A stretch of 64,000 nt of DNA from Pseudomonadota bacterium (GTDB lineage Bacteria > Pseudomonadota > Alphaproteobacteria > Dongiales > Dongiaceae), in contig JACPDN010000013.1 in assembly GCA_016183985.1 (NCBI GenBank), positions 124,001 to 188,000 on the forward strand, written 5' to 3'. A program made the position numbers and the translations under genes. The notes beneath the pieces are model-generated. The model was not told where the DNA came from. It did no database searches and saw only the letters and a list, made by a program, of their open reading frames with translations. This document shows, one piece after another, positions 1 to 8,484 of the stretch; position 1 is the first letter of the stretch; the number at the start of each line of letters is the position of its first letter.

Positions 1-756
1 GAAGCGCAGCAGCACATGGGCGTTATCATCGAGCTTTCGTCCTGGCACGAAACGCGAGAGATCGGCCGCGAGCGAATCCAAGGTGAGGCCGCTGACGAAA
101 CAGGCGAGGTTGTAGGCATGCGTGCCGACATCGCCCAGCGATCCGCCGACGCCGGATTGCTTGGGATCGGCGCGCCATGCGGCCTGCTTCTGGCCGGTCG
201 CTTCCAACTTCTCAGTCAGCCAATCTTGCGGATACTCCACCTGCACGACGCGCAATGGCCCAAGGGCACCATCAGCCACCATCTGCCGCGCATGCCGCAC
301 CATGGGATAGCCGGTGTAGTTATAGGTGACGGCCAGTAGCTTGCGGGCCTTCTTGGCGCGGCGCTGCAGGTCGAGCGCATCCTTTAGCGTCGTCGTCATC
401 GGCTTGTCGCAGATGACATGAATGCCGGCATCGAGGAAAGCACGGGCTGCGGGTGCATGAAGGTGGTTCGGTGTCACGATGGCAACTGCCTCGATGCCGT
501 CTTCGCGCGCCGCTTCCTTCAGCGCCATGGTTTCGAAATCGCTGTAAATGCGATCGCGCGCGAGGCCGAGGGCGGCGCCGGAGCGTTTGGCCTTGGCTGG
601 TGTCGAGGAGAGGGCGCCGGCCACGAAGTCGAACTGGTCGTCCATGCGGGCGGCGAGCCGGTGCACGGCACCGATGAAGGCGCCTTCGCCGCCGCCGATC
701 ATACCGAGACGGATGCGATCTTTCCCGCCTTTTTCCTTGCTGCCTTCGATGGGCAT
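1..756 (-). CDS. Gfo/Idh/MocA-family NAD(P)-dependent oxidoreductase, 3' end missing
   Basis: The first 252 codons of a dehydrogenase read from the minus strand; the C-terminus lies beyond the window edge. The N-terminus has a Rossmann nucleotide-binding motif (LGMIGGGEGAFIG, about residues 17-29) and the family's CDKPMTTT segment, whose EKP/DKP lysine is catalytic in the family. VGTHAYNL further on resembles the conserved D-x-G-x-H region. A purine-rich AGGGGAG lies 7 nt before the ATG, and the gene starts 14 nt after the TIM-barrel isomerase gene, so it belongs to the xyl operon. It probably oxidises or epimerises a sugar or sugar acid that feeds xylose or xylulose metabolism; the substrate cannot be read from sequence. 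Confidence 0.88.
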   Translation of the reverse strand, partial: MPIEGSKEKGGKDRIRLGMIGGGEGAFIGAVHRLAARMDDQFDFVAGALSSTPAKAKRSGAALGLARDRIYSDFETMALKEAAREDGIEAVAIVTPNHLHAPAARAFLDAGIHVICDKPMTTTLKDALDLQRRAKKARKLLAVTYNYTGYPMVRHARQMVADGALGPLRVVQVEYPQDWLTEKLEATGQKQAAWRADPKQSGVGGSLGDVGTHAYNLACFVSGLTLDSLAADLSRFVPGRKLDDNAHVLLRF

Positions 757-770
757 TGCCGTTCTCCCCT

Positions 771-1826
771 TTAGATGCCGAGCATGCGGCGATTGGCGGC
801 CTTGTCGGTACCGCCGCCGGCGAAGTCGTCGAAGGCCTTTTCGGTCACGCGGATGATGTGGTCGCGGATGAAGAGGGCGCCTTCGCGTGCGCCGTCCTCA
901 GGATGCTTCAGGCAGCATTCCCATTCGAGGACAGCCCAGCCTTTGAAATCATAGGCGGCGAATTTCGAGAAGATCGCGCTGAAATCGACCTGGCCATCGC
1001 CTAGCGAGCGGAAGCGGCCGGCACGATTGACCCAGCTTTGATAGCCGCCATAGACGCCCTGACGACCGGTCGGGTTGAACTCGGCATCCTTCACGTGAAA
1101 CATCTTGATGCGCTCGTGGTAGATGTCGATGTAGTCGAGATAATCGAGGCATTGCAGGATGAAATGCGACGGGTCGTAGAGGATGTTGCAGCGAGGATGG
1201 TTGTTCACGCGCTCGAGAAACATCTCGAAGGTGACGCCGTCATGGAGATCCTCACCGGGATGGATCTCATAGCAGACGTCGACGCCGACCTTGTCAAAGG
1301 CGTTGAGGATTGGCAGCCAGCGCTTGGCGAGTTCCTCGAAGGCCGTATCGGTGAGGCCCTTGGGCCGTTGCGGCCAGGGATAAATGAAAGGCCATTCGAG
1401 CGCGCCGGAGAAGGTGACATGGGCGTTGAGGCCGAGATTGGCGGAGGCCTTCGCCGCCAGCATCATCTGGTCGACTGCCCATTTCTGCCGCGCCTTCGGA
1501 TTGCCGCGCACCTTAGGAGGCGCGAACCCGTCGAAGGCTTGATCGTATGCCGGATGCACGGCGACAAGCTGTCCCTGCAAATGCGTCGAAAGCTCGGTGA
1601 TGGTGATGCCGTGGCTCTTGGCGACGCCTTTCAGCTCGTCGCAATAGGTCTTCGACTTCGCGGCCTTTTCCAGATCGATCATGCGGCCGTCCCAGCTCGG
1701 CACCTGGACGCCCTTGAAACCGAGTGTCGCCGCCCATTTGCAGATAGAGTCAAAGGAATTGAACGGTGCCTTGTCGCCGGCAAACTGCGCCAGGAAAATG
1801 GCTGGTCCTTTGATGGTGGTGGCCAT
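771..1826 (-). CDS. Sugar phosphate isomerase/epimerase, TIM barrel
   Basis: A 351-aa protein of the AP-endonuclease-2-like xylose-isomerase fold (PF01261 type). Putative metal ligands in family order are visible: Glu in CYEIHPGED, Asp/His in YDPSHF, His/Asp in FHVKDAEF and Glu in VLEWECC. Such proteins interconvert ketoses, aldoses or inosose-type sugars in the cytoplasm. It sits between xylA and a Gfo/Idh/MocA oxidoreductase, a pairing common in sugar and polyol catabolic operons, where the two act on the same substrate series. A GGGAGAG ribosome site lies just before the ATG. The exact substrate is not identifiable. Confidence 0.85.
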   Translation of the reverse strand: MATTIKGPAIFLAQFAGDKAPFNSFDSICKWAATLGFKGVQVPSWDGRMIDLEKAAKSKTYCDELKGVAKSHGITITELSTHLQGQLVAVHPAYDQAFDGFAPPKVRGNPKARQKWAVDQMMLAAKASANLGLNAHVTFSGALEWPFIYPWPQRPKGLTDTAFEELAKRWLPILNAFDKVGVDVCYEIHPGEDLHDGVTFEMFLERVNNHPRCNILYDPSHFILQCLDYLDYIDIYHERIKMFHVKDAEFNPTGRQGVYGGYQSWVNRAGRFRSLGDGQVDFSAIFSKFAAYDFKGWAVLEWECCLKHPEDGAREGALFIRDHIIRVTEKAFDDFAGGGTDKAANRRMLGI

Positions 1827-1879
1827 GATCGTCTCTCCCGTTTGGCGCCTTGTGGCCGGCGCGTTTTTCCCGATAGTGA

Positions 1880-3205
1880 TCAGAAGTAGCTGTTGACGAG
1901 ATTCTCCAGATATTCCTGCTGGCCCGAGCGCGGCTGCGGCTCTGTATTGCGCGCCTCAACGGCGGCTGCGATTTCGGCCAGCGATTTCTTGCCGGAGAGG
2001 ATAGCCTTTCCGTCGGCGCTGTCCCAGCCGGCGTAGCGTTTGCCGACATAGCCAGAAAGTGCGCCGCCATCGATCATCTTTTCGGCGATGAGCAGGGCAC
2101 GGGCGCTCACATCCATGCCGCCGATATGGCCATGCAGCAGATCATCCGCATCAATTGATTGGCGGCGGATCTTAGCGTCGAAATTGAGCCCGCCGGTCGT
2201 GAAGCCGCCGCCCAGCAGGATGTAGTACATAGCCAGTGCGGTTTCGGGGATGTTGTTGGGGAATTGGTCCGTGTCCCAGCCGAGCTGCGGATCGCCCCGA
2301 TTCATGTCGATCGAGCCAAAAATGCCGAGCGCCTGGGCGAGGGCGATTTCATGCTCGAAGCTATGGCCGGCAAGTGTGGCGTGATTGGCCTCGATATTGA
2401 CCTTCACTTCCTTATCGAGCCCGTAGCGGGCCAGGAAGCCGTAGACCGAGGCGACGTCGAAATCATATTGGTGCTTCGTTGGCTCCCGCGGCTTCGGCTC
2501 GATGAGGATCGTGCCCTTGAAGCCGATCTTGTGCTTGTGTTCGACCACGAGATTGAGGAAACGGCCGAGCTGGTCGAGCTCGCGCCCAAGGTTGGTATTG
2601 AGCAGCGTCTCATAGCCTTCGCGCCCGCCCCAGAGCACATAATTGGCGCCGCCCAATTCGTTGGTAAGCTCCAGGACGGTTTTCACCTGGGCCGCGGCAT
2701 AGCTGAAAATCTCCGGGTCCGGATTGGTGGCAGCGCCCGCCATGTAGCGGCGATTGGAAAAGAGATTGGCGGTGCCCCAGAGGAGCTTCACCTTGGCGCC
2801 ATCCATCTTGCGGGCGATGAGGTCGCCCATCTCGCGAAGATTGCGATTGGAGTCGGCAAGGGTTGCGCCCTCCGGCGCCACGTCGCGGTCGTGGAAGGTA
2901 AAGAAGGGGACGCCCAAGAGGCGATAGAGTTCGAAGGCGACCTCTGCCTTGGCTTTGGCCTGGCTCATGGGGTCGCCGGGCTGCATCCAGAAGCGCTGGA
3001 AGCTATCGCCGCCAAAAGGATCGGTGCCTGGCCAGCAGAAGGAATGCCAATAGCAGACGGCAAAGCGCAGATGGTCCTCCATGCGCTTGCCCAGCACCAT
3101 CTGGTCTGGATTGTAATATTTAAAAGCGAGCGGGTTGCGGGAGCCCGGGCCTTCGTAAACGATCGGTTGTTTGGCGGCGAAGAAGGGACGAATAGGAGCG
3201 TTCAT
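1880..3205 (-). CDS. xylA: Xylose isomerase
   Basis: A 441-aa class II xylose isomerase (E. coli XylA has 440) that converts D-xylose to D-xylulose in the cytoplasm. The catalytic FHDRD motif (His105, Asp108), the metal-site segments [19 protein letters not shown] and [12 protein letters not shown], and GGLNFDAK near the end are all present. A strong AAGGAGAT ribosome site precedes the ATG. The start overlaps the xylB stop (ATGA), so the two are translationally coupled. The order regulator-xylB-xylA reverses the usual xylAB order but keeps the pathway D-xylose to xylulose to xylulose-5-phosphate. Confidence 0.97.
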   Translation of the reverse strand: MNAPIRPFFAAKQPIVYEGPGSRNPLAFKYYNPDQMVLGKRMEDHLRFAVCYWHSFCWPGTDPFGGDSFQRFWMQPGDPMSQAKAKAEVAFELYRLLGVPFFTFHDRDVAPEGATLADSNRNLREMGDLIARKMDGAKVKLLWGTANLFSNRRYMAGAATNPDPEIFSYAAAQVKTVLELTNELGGANYVLWGGREGYETLLNTNLGRELDQLGRFLNLVVEHKHKIGFKGTILIEPKPREPTKHQYDFDVASVYGFLARYGLDKEVKVNIEANHATLAGHSFEHEIALAQALGIFGSIDMNRGDPQLGWDTDQFPNNIPETALAMYYILLGGGFTTGGLNFDAKIRRQSIDADDLLHGHIGGMDVSARALLIAEKMIDGGALSGYVGKRYAGWDSADGKAILSGKKSLAEIAAAVEARNTEPQPRSGQQEYLENLVNSYF

Positions 3206-4659
3206 GACGCGATCTCCTTCAGAGCGGGATAGAGCTTGCGATAGCGCACATAGCTTTCGGCATAGGCATCGCGTAGCGTCGGCGAAGGTGAAATGGCGTG
3301 CGCGCGTTCCGGCTTGCCGCAGACAGCCGTGGGCGTCTCACCTGTGACGGCAAGGCGGCCGAGACGCGCAGCGCCGAAGGCGCCGCTGACTTCCGCGCCC
3401 ATGACCTGGGTCAGCGGCAGATCGAGAACATTGGCAAGGATCGAGAGCCAGAGAGGTGAGCGCGCGCCGCCGCCGATGACATCGGCCGTCTCGATCTGCG
3501 TACCGGCCGCGCGCAGAGCCTCGAGGCAATCGCGTAGGGCAAAGGCAACGCCCTCCATGACCGACTGCACCAAACCAGCGCGATCGGTTTGGTGCGACAG
3601 GCCGATGAAGGCGCCGCGAATGCGCGCATCGTTGTGTGGCGTGCGCTCGCCTGAGAGGTAGGGTAAGAAGGTTACGTCGCTGGGGCGCATGGGCGTTTCG
3701 CGCATGCCGGCGAGGAGTCGTGCTTCCGGCTCACCTAGCGTTTCGGCGAGCCAAGCGAGGCAGGAGGCGGCAGAGAGGATGACACCCATCTGGTGCCAAG
3801 TCTGCGGCAGGGCGTGGCAGAAGGCATGGACGGCATCGCCGGGATTGGGGGCGAAGCCTGCGGTCGTTGCCCAGAGGACGCCGGATGTGCCAAGCGAGAC
3901 GAAGGCATCGCCGGGATTGACGGCGCCGAGACTGACGGCACCTGCCGCATTATCACCGGCGCCGCCGGCCACGACCGGCGCTGTGCCCATGCCCCAGCGC
4001 CGTTGCAATTCCGGCTTGAGGCGTCCGGAGGCGGCCGAGCCTTCGATCAGACGCGGCATATGGTTGCGCGAGAGTCCGGTTGCGGCAAGGGCCGCATCGG
4101 ACCAATCACGCTTGGCGACATCTAGCCATAATGTGCCGGCGGCATCTGACATATCTTCGGCATGCTCGCCTGTCAGCAAAAGCCGCAGATAGGCCTTGGG
4201 CAGCAGCACTTTGGCCGTCTTGGCAAAGATGTCGGGCTCGTGCTTCTTCACCCAGAGCAGTTTGGGAGCAGTGAAGCCGGGCATGGCGATATTCCCGGTC
4301 ACGGCGCGCAGTTGCGGCCAAGCGGCCTCCATCTCGATACATTCGGCAGCGGCACGGCCGTCATTCCACAGAATGCAGGGACGCAGCACGCGATTGCCGG
4401 AATCGAGCAGGGTCGCACCATGCATCTGGCCGGAAAGACCGATACCCCTGACGGCGGCCATTGCCTGCGGCGCTTCGGTGGCGAGACGATCGAGGCCCCG
4501 CAAGGTCGCTTGCCACCAATGAGCGGGATCCTGTTCGGAATGGGTGGGCGCGGGGCGGCTCACGTCCAGCGCCTCGGTGGCAACCGCCAGCACCTTTTGG
4601 TCGGAATCGACGAGAACGCATTTGATCGAGGACGTGCCGAGGTCGATGCCTATATACAT
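3202..4659 (-). CDS. xylB: Xylulokinase
   Basis: FGGY-family carbohydrate kinase of 485 aa (E. coli XylB 484) that phosphorylates D-xylulose to D-xylulose-5-phosphate. The N-terminal phosphate-binding segment [13 protein letters not shown], the substrate segment GLSGQMHGA, the catalytic-Asp region [10 protein letters not shown] and the C-terminal nucleotide segment GGGARSPLW are present. The start is set at the MYIG methionine, which matches the family N-terminus and has a GGA 7 nt upstream; an in-frame ATG two codons earlier (4665) is the alternative. It lies 15 nt after the LacI-type regulator and overlaps xylA by 4 nt. Its product would enter the transketolase encoded at 30.9-32.9 kb. Confidence 0.95.
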   Translation of the reverse strand: MYIGIDLGTSSIKCVLVDSDQKVLAVATEALDVSRPAPTHSEQDPAHWWQATLRGLDRLATEAPQAMAAVRGIGLSGQMHGATLLDSGNRVLRPCILWNDGRAAAECIEMEAAWPQLRAVTGNIAMPGFTAPKLLWVKKHEPDIFAKTAKVLLPKAYLRLLLTGEHAEDMSDAAGTLWLDVAKRDWSDAALAATGLSRNHMPRLIEGSAASGRLKPELQRRWGMGTAPVVAGGAGDNAAGAVSLGAVNPGDAFVSLGTSGVLWATTAGFAPNPGDAVHAFCHALPQTWHQMGVILSAASCLAWLAETLGEPEARLLAGMRETPMRPSDVTFLPYLSGERTPHNDARIRGAFIGLSHQTDRAGLVQSVMEGVAFALRDCLEALRAAGTQIETADVIGGGARSPLWLSILANVLDLPLTQVMGAEVSGAFGAARLGRLAVTGETPTAVCGKPERAHAISPSPTLRDAYAESYVRYRKLYPALKEIAS

Positions 4660-4674
4660 GGACATATCCGACGG

Positions 4675-5712
4675 TCAGGGCAGATTGTCGCGCAGGAAGA
4701 TGTCGATGCGGATGCGCTCCTGGTCGTCGATCATCGGCTGGCTGGTGGAATAGGCGAGTAGCACGCGTGCGGCCGAACGCGCCTCGTGCCCGGCATCCTG
4801 ATTGATGACCGCGTCCATGCTGCCTTGGATCAGGAAGCGGCGCGAATATTCTGTAAGTTCGTGGCCAACGAAGATGATATCGCGCGCCCGGCCGGCTTCC
4901 TCCAGCGCCTCGACGATGCCGCGATTGCCGGCACCGATACTGTAGATGGCGGCGAGATCGGGGTGTTCGGCGAGCAGCTTGGCGGTGAGAGCCTTGCAGC
5001 GCACGGCGTCATCATTGCCCTCAAGGGCCGGCAAAGGCATGAGGTTGCGGTAGTCTGCGGCGACGACTTGCTGAAAGCCGAACAGGCGCTCGGCATGATC
5101 GCGCAAGGAGAGGCTGCCGGCGATGAGGCCCAGCTTGCCTGTGCGACCGCCGGCAAAGCGGCCGATCAATGTGGCAGCGGTCCGGCCCGCCGCGGAATTG
5201 TCGATGCCGATATAGCGATGCCGCTTGGATGCCGGCACGTCCGACACCAGAGTAACGACAAAGATGCCACTATCAACCAGAGCATTGATGGCATCGCGCA
5301 CGGCAGGGTGATCGAGTGCCACGACCGCGACGCCATGATAGCGGCCGATGAGCCCGCGCAAGGTGTCCGCCAGCACGACGGGGTCGAACACGTCGACGCG
5401 CAGCATGTCGCCGAAAGCGCTCTGATCGCCGAGCCAGTCGAGCGAACGCCCGACCTGTGCAGCCAGCATCGACATGAAGGTGTTGGTACCGGTCGGCAGG
5501 ACGAAGCAGAAGTTGAAACGGATCCCGCGAGCGAGGCGCACGGCGGCAGGGTCGGGCCGATAGCCAAGTTTCACCAGGGCTTGTTCGACACGTTCGACGG
5601 TCTTTGCACTGACGCCGGGGCGTCGGTTGAAGACGCGGTCGACCGTCGCGAGGCTGACCTGCGCGTGCTCTGCAACATCGACAAGAGTGGGGCGGCGGGC
5701 GTGATCGTTCAT
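4675..5712 (-). CDS. LacI-family transcriptional regulator of the xyl cluster
   Basis: A 345-aa LacI-type regulator. The N-terminal helix-turn-helix is at about residues 9-28 (TLVDVAEHAQVSLATVDRVF), followed by the hinge region and a periplasmic-binding-protein-like effector domain. The start is placed at MNDHARR; a longer reading frame upstream adds about 43 residues without family character. It is the first gene of the xylBA operon and faces the ABC/dha operon across a 432-bp region rich in inverted repeats, so it probably controls both directions and its own synthesis (inference). The effector is probably a pentose or polyol. Confidence 0.92.
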   Translation of the reverse strand: MNDHARRPTLVDVAEHAQVSLATVDRVFNRRPGVSAKTVERVEQALVKLGYRPDPAAVRLARGIRFNFCFVLPTGTNTFMSMLAAQVGRSLDWLGDQSAFGDMLRVDVFDPVVLADTLRGLIGRYHGVAVVALDHPAVRDAINALVDSGIFVVTLVSDVPASKRHRYIGIDNSAAGRTAATLIGRFAGGRTGKLGLIAGSLSLRDHAERLFGFQQVVAADYRNLMPLPALEGNDDAVRCKALTAKLLAEHPDLAAIYSIGAGNRGIVEALEEAGRARDIIFVGHELTEYSRRFLIQGSMDAVINQDAGHEARSAARVLLAYSTSQPMIDDQERIRIDIFLRDNLP

Positions 5713-5726
5713 GCCCGGCAGGGTGC

Positions 5727-5741
5727 CCTCAAATGTTGAGG
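5727..5741. promoter_or_regulatory. Perfect 15-bp palindrome before the LacI gene
   Basis: CCTCAA-ATG-TTGAGG has perfect 6-bp arms around a 3-nt centre. It lies 15 nt upstream of the LacI-type start codon, where it could act as an autoregulatory operator or form a small leader hairpin. Its sequence differs from the TGTTTAGTG repeats further upstream. Confidence 0.35.
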
Positions 5742-5809
5742 TGCGCAACGCAGAAAATGAGGTGAATTGACTGGATTGCGCCAAATTATTCAGAGTTTGT
5801 GTGTTTATA

Positions 5810-5822
5810 TTGTTTAGTGAAC
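5810..5822 (+). promoter_or_regulatory. Distal copy of the TGTTTAGTG repeat
   Basis: TTGTTTAGTGAAC repeats the 9-bp core TGTTTAGTG found three more times at 5948-5999. It lies about 100 bp from the LacI gene start and 138 bp from the next copy, close to a whole number of helical turns. It could allow DNA looping between the two promoters (inference). Confidence 0.45.
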
Positions 5823-5947
5823 TTACCCATCTCCGGCGCATCGACGGTAATATTTCGCGCCTGCGGAAAGATTAACGGCAACATTGCTGCGATGCAAAAT
5901 GAAAAATCTGGCGCGCTGGCTTTATTTCGTGCAGATGGCTGCTTGTC

Positions 5948-5999
5948 GTGTTTAGTGTTTTGCAGTATCACTGAACACCACGACCGAGGCACTAAACAC
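5948..5999. promoter_or_regulatory. Phased triple operator-like repeat
   Basis: Three copies of one 10-bp word: GTGTTTAGTG at 5948, its inverted form CACTGAACAC (one mismatch) at 5969, and a perfect inverted copy CACTAAACAC at 5990. The start-to-start spacing is exactly 21 bp each time, two helical turns, so the sites lie on one face of the DNA. Neighbouring copies form inverted repeats around an 11-bp spacer. This looks like a cooperative binding region for the divergently encoded LacI-type regulator or another sugar regulator. Confidence 0.6.
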
Positions 6000-6144
6000 C
6001 TCAAAATATGACTCGGCCGCGACGCATCAAGAAAAAGATCGCTCGAAGATCAGCAGAAACACCCGGACGCGCGGGGAGCGCGGGACGGGGCCTCCAGCAA
6101 CAGGGTGCTCGGGGGAACGGATGCAACATTGGGAGGAAACCGGA

Positions 6145-7461
6145 ATGAAAAAGCTCCTTGCCTGCACTGGCGCGCTGGCGGCCCTCATGGCCCTCGCGCC
6201 CGTTTCGAACGCGAAGGCCGCCGACCTGACACTTTGCTGGGCGGCGTGGGATCCTGCGAACGCGCTTGTCGAACTCTCCAAGGATTTTACGGCGCAGACC
6301 GGCACCGAGATGAAGTTCGAATTCGTGCCGTGGCCGAACTTTGCCGACCGCATGCTCAACGAGCTCAATTCGGGCGGCAAGCTGTGCGACCTCTTGATCG
6401 GTGATTCACAATGGATCGGCGGTTCGGCGGAGAACGGCTATTACGTGAAGCTCAATGATTTCTTCGACAAGGAAGGAATCAAGATGTCGGACTTCGCGCC
6501 GGCAACCGTCTATGCCTATTCGACCTGGCCCAAGGGCACGCCGAATTATTGGGCGCTGCCGGCGATGGGCGACGCCAATGGCTGGTTCTATCGCAAGGAT
6601 TGGTTCGCGAACCCGGACCTGCAGAAGGAATACAAGGACAAGTACAATCGCGACCTCGCCCCGCCGAAGACCTGGGACGAGTTGAAGGAAACGGCTGAAT
6701 TCTTCCAAGGCCGCGAGATCGACGGCAAGAAAGTCTATGGTGCGGCGATCTTCACCGAGCGCGCCTCGGAAGGCATCACCATGGGTGCCACCTCGGCGCT
6801 CTATCCCTACGGCTTCAAATACGAGAACACGCCGGGCAAGTACGACATGGAGGGTGCCGTCAATTCCGCCGACGCGGTGGCCGGCCTCGAAATGTACAAG
6901 GCGATCTATAAGTGCTGCACACCTCCGGGCTATACCGACAGCTATATGGGTGAAGGCCTCGACGCGTTCAAATCTGGCCAGGTAGCCATGATGATGAACT
7001 GGTTTGCCTTCATGCCCGGCATGGCCAAGGACGAGAATGTCGGTTCGAAAACCGGCTTCTTCGTCAACCCGAGCGCCAAGGTTGCGGCCTCGACGCTGGG
7101 CGGGCAGGGCATCTCGGTTGTCGCCAATACCGACAACATGGACGGGGCTCTCGCCTACATCAAATGGTTCGCCCAGCCGGAAGTGCAGAAGAAATGGTGG
7201 TCGCTGGGTGGTTATGCCTGCCACAACGCCGTGCTGAACGATCCGGGCTTCAAGGACTCGCAGCCCTTCGCGGCGCAGTTCCTGGAAGCCATGGGCGGCG
7301 TGCAGGACTTCTGGCAGGAGCCTTCCTATGCCCAGCTGCTGCAGGCCATGCAGAAGCGTCTGCATGACTATGTGGTGGCCGATCAAGGCACGGCCAAGGA
7401 AGCCCTGGACGGCTTGATCCAGGATTGGACGGCCATCTTCAAGGAAGAAGGCAAGCTGTAA
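6145..7461 (+). CDS. Sugar ABC transporter, periplasmic substrate-binding protein
   Basis: A 438-aa family-1 extracellular solute-binding protein of a CUT1-type importer. Residues 1-26 form a Sec signal peptide (MKKLL, hydrophobic core, cleavage near NAKAA/D). GGAGG lies 8 nt before the chosen ATG; an in-frame ATG 24 nt upstream has no good ribosome site. It is the first gene of an operon with two permeases, a small membrane protein, two ATPases and a dihydroxyacetone-kinase PTS. A strong hairpin follows the stop codon, a usual device for making more binding protein than permease. The substrate is unknown; a sugar, polyol or short ketose is likely from context. Confidence 0.9.
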   Translation: MKKLLACTGALAALMALAPVSNAKAADLTLCWAAWDPANALVELSKDFTAQTGTEMKFEFVPWPNFADRMLNELNSGGKLCDLLIGDSQWIGGSAENGYYVKLNDFFDKEGIKMSDFAPATVYAYSTWPKGTPNYWALPAMGDANGWFYRKDWFANPDLQKEYKDKYNRDLAPPKTWDELKETAEFFQGREIDGKKVYGAAIFTERASEGITMGATSALYPYGFKYENTPGKYDMEGAVNSADAVAGLEMYKAIYKCCTPPGYTDSYMGEGLDAFKSGQVAMMMNWFAFMPGMAKDENVGSKTGFFVNPSAKVAASTLGGQGISVVANTDNMDGALAYIKWFAQPEVQKKWWSLGGYACHNAVLNDPGFKDSQPFAAQFLEAMGGVQDFWQEPSYAQLLQAMQKRLHDYVVADQGTAKEALDGLIQDWTAIFKEEGKL

Positions 7462-7479
7462 CGTCCTGTTAGCGTGTCA

Positions 7480-7512
7480 CGGCGTCTCCGGCCTTGCCGG
7501 CCGGAGACGCCG
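7480..7512 (+). terminator. Intercistronic hairpin between binding protein and permease
   Basis: Arms GGCGTCTCCGGCC (7481-7493) and GGCCGGAGACGCC (7499-7511) pair perfectly around a TTGCC loop, with one further C-G pair outside. Only a weak CTTCTT follows, so it is better read as a partial terminator or a 3' mRNA stabiliser than a full stop. It lies between the binding-protein stop and the first permease start. Confidence 0.75.
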
Positions 7513-7530
7513 CTTCTTCCAGAGAGTCTC

Positions 7531-8484
7531 ATGCCTGATATTGAAGCCATTGCCGATCGCGCAGCTTCTGCGACACCGCATGGTGTCGCCAAGGTCGTGC
7601 GCGGCCTGTCGGACCGGTCCATCGCCTGGCTGTTTGTGGCGCCGACGATGGTGCTGCTGCTCGCGATCAACATCTTTCCGCTGATCTGGACGGTCTATCT
7701 GTCCTTCACCAATTTCGCCTCGAACCGGCCCAACCGGCCGGTCGTGAATGTCGGCCTCAAATGGTACCAGGACATTCTAAGCTCGCCTGAAATCTGGGCG
7801 GCGATGCAGGCGACGGCGCATTTCGTGTTCTGGACGATCCTGTTCCAGACGCTGATCGGTTTTTCACTGGCCTATCTCATCGACCGCAAGTTCCGCGGCC
7901 ATGCCTTCTGGACGACGATCATCCTCATCCCGATGATGCTGTCGCCGGCGGTGGTCGGCAATTTCTGGAAGTTCCTCTATCAGCCGCAGATCGGCCTCTT
8001 CAACTACGTCGTCTCGTTCTTTACCGGCATTCCGCCGTCATCCTTCGAGATGCTGGGTTCGGTGACGCTGGCACCTTGGGCGATCGTCATCGTCGATACC
8101 TGGATGTGGACGCCTTATGTGATGCTGATCTGCCTTGCCGGCTTGCGCTCCATTCCCGACTACATCCTCGAAGCCGCCGAAGTGGACCGTGCCTCGCGCT
8201 GGCAACAGTTCTGGTCCATCACGCTGCCGATGGCGTTGCCTTTCATCATGCTGGCGGTGCTGTTCCGCGGCATCGAAAACTTCAAGATGTTCGACATGGT
8301 CATGCTGCTGACCGGCGGCGGTCCAGGCTCGACCACGGAGCTTGCCTCGATCGCCTTGAAACGGCAGGCGTTTGAAGCCTATCGCACGGGATATTCCTCG
8401 GCCTTCGCCATCATCCTGTTCGTCGTCGTCTTCGGCCTCGCCAACGTCTATGTGAAGGCCCTCAACAAGGTGAAGCAGAGATGA
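7531..8484 (+). CDS. Sugar ABC transporter permease (MalF type)
   Basis: A 317-aa inner-membrane permease with about six hydrophobic segments, starting with WLFVAPTMVLLLAI near residue 33. The EAA loop that docks the ATPase reads EAAEVDRASRWQQFW followed by TLPM. The start is placed at MPDIEA, immediately upstream of which the sequence is only weakly purine-rich (AGAGAG); a longer frame upstream runs through the intercistronic hairpin and is unlikely. Its stop overlaps the next permease start (ATGA). Confidence 0.9.
   Translation: MPDIEAIADRAASATPHGVAKVVRGLSDRSIAWLFVAPTMVLLLAINIFPLIWTVYLSFTNFASNRPNRPVVNVGLKWYQDILSSPEIWAAMQATAHFVFWTILFQTLIGFSLAYLIDRKFRGHAFWTTIILIPMMLSPAVVGNFWKFLYQPQIGLFNYVVSFFTGIPPSSFEMLGSVTLAPWAIVIVDTWMWTPYVMLICLAGLRSIPDYILEAAEVDRASRWQQFWSITLPMALPFIMLAVLFRGIENFKMFDMVMLLTGGGPGSTTELASIALKRQAFEAYRTGYSSAFAIILFVVVFGLANVYVKALNKVKQR

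Larger units (their letters stand above)
5713..6144. promoter_or_regulatory. Divergent regulatory region between the xyl and ABC/dha operons
   Basis: A 432-bp gene-free stretch between two divergent operons. It is visibly more AT-rich than its neighbours around 5760-6010 and then becomes GC-rich in the last 130 bp, which would be the leader of the binding-protein gene. Repeats of the TGTTTAGTG type (separate entries) and a CCTCAA-ATG-TTGAGG palindrome at 5727-5741, 15 nt before the regulator start, lie here. I could not assign convincing -35/-10 boxes for either direction. Confidence 0.7.

Noticed and set aside
2159-3232. 357-codon plus-strand open frame opposite xylA
   Set aside because: Shadow of xylose isomerase, whose metal ligands are all present on the minus strand.
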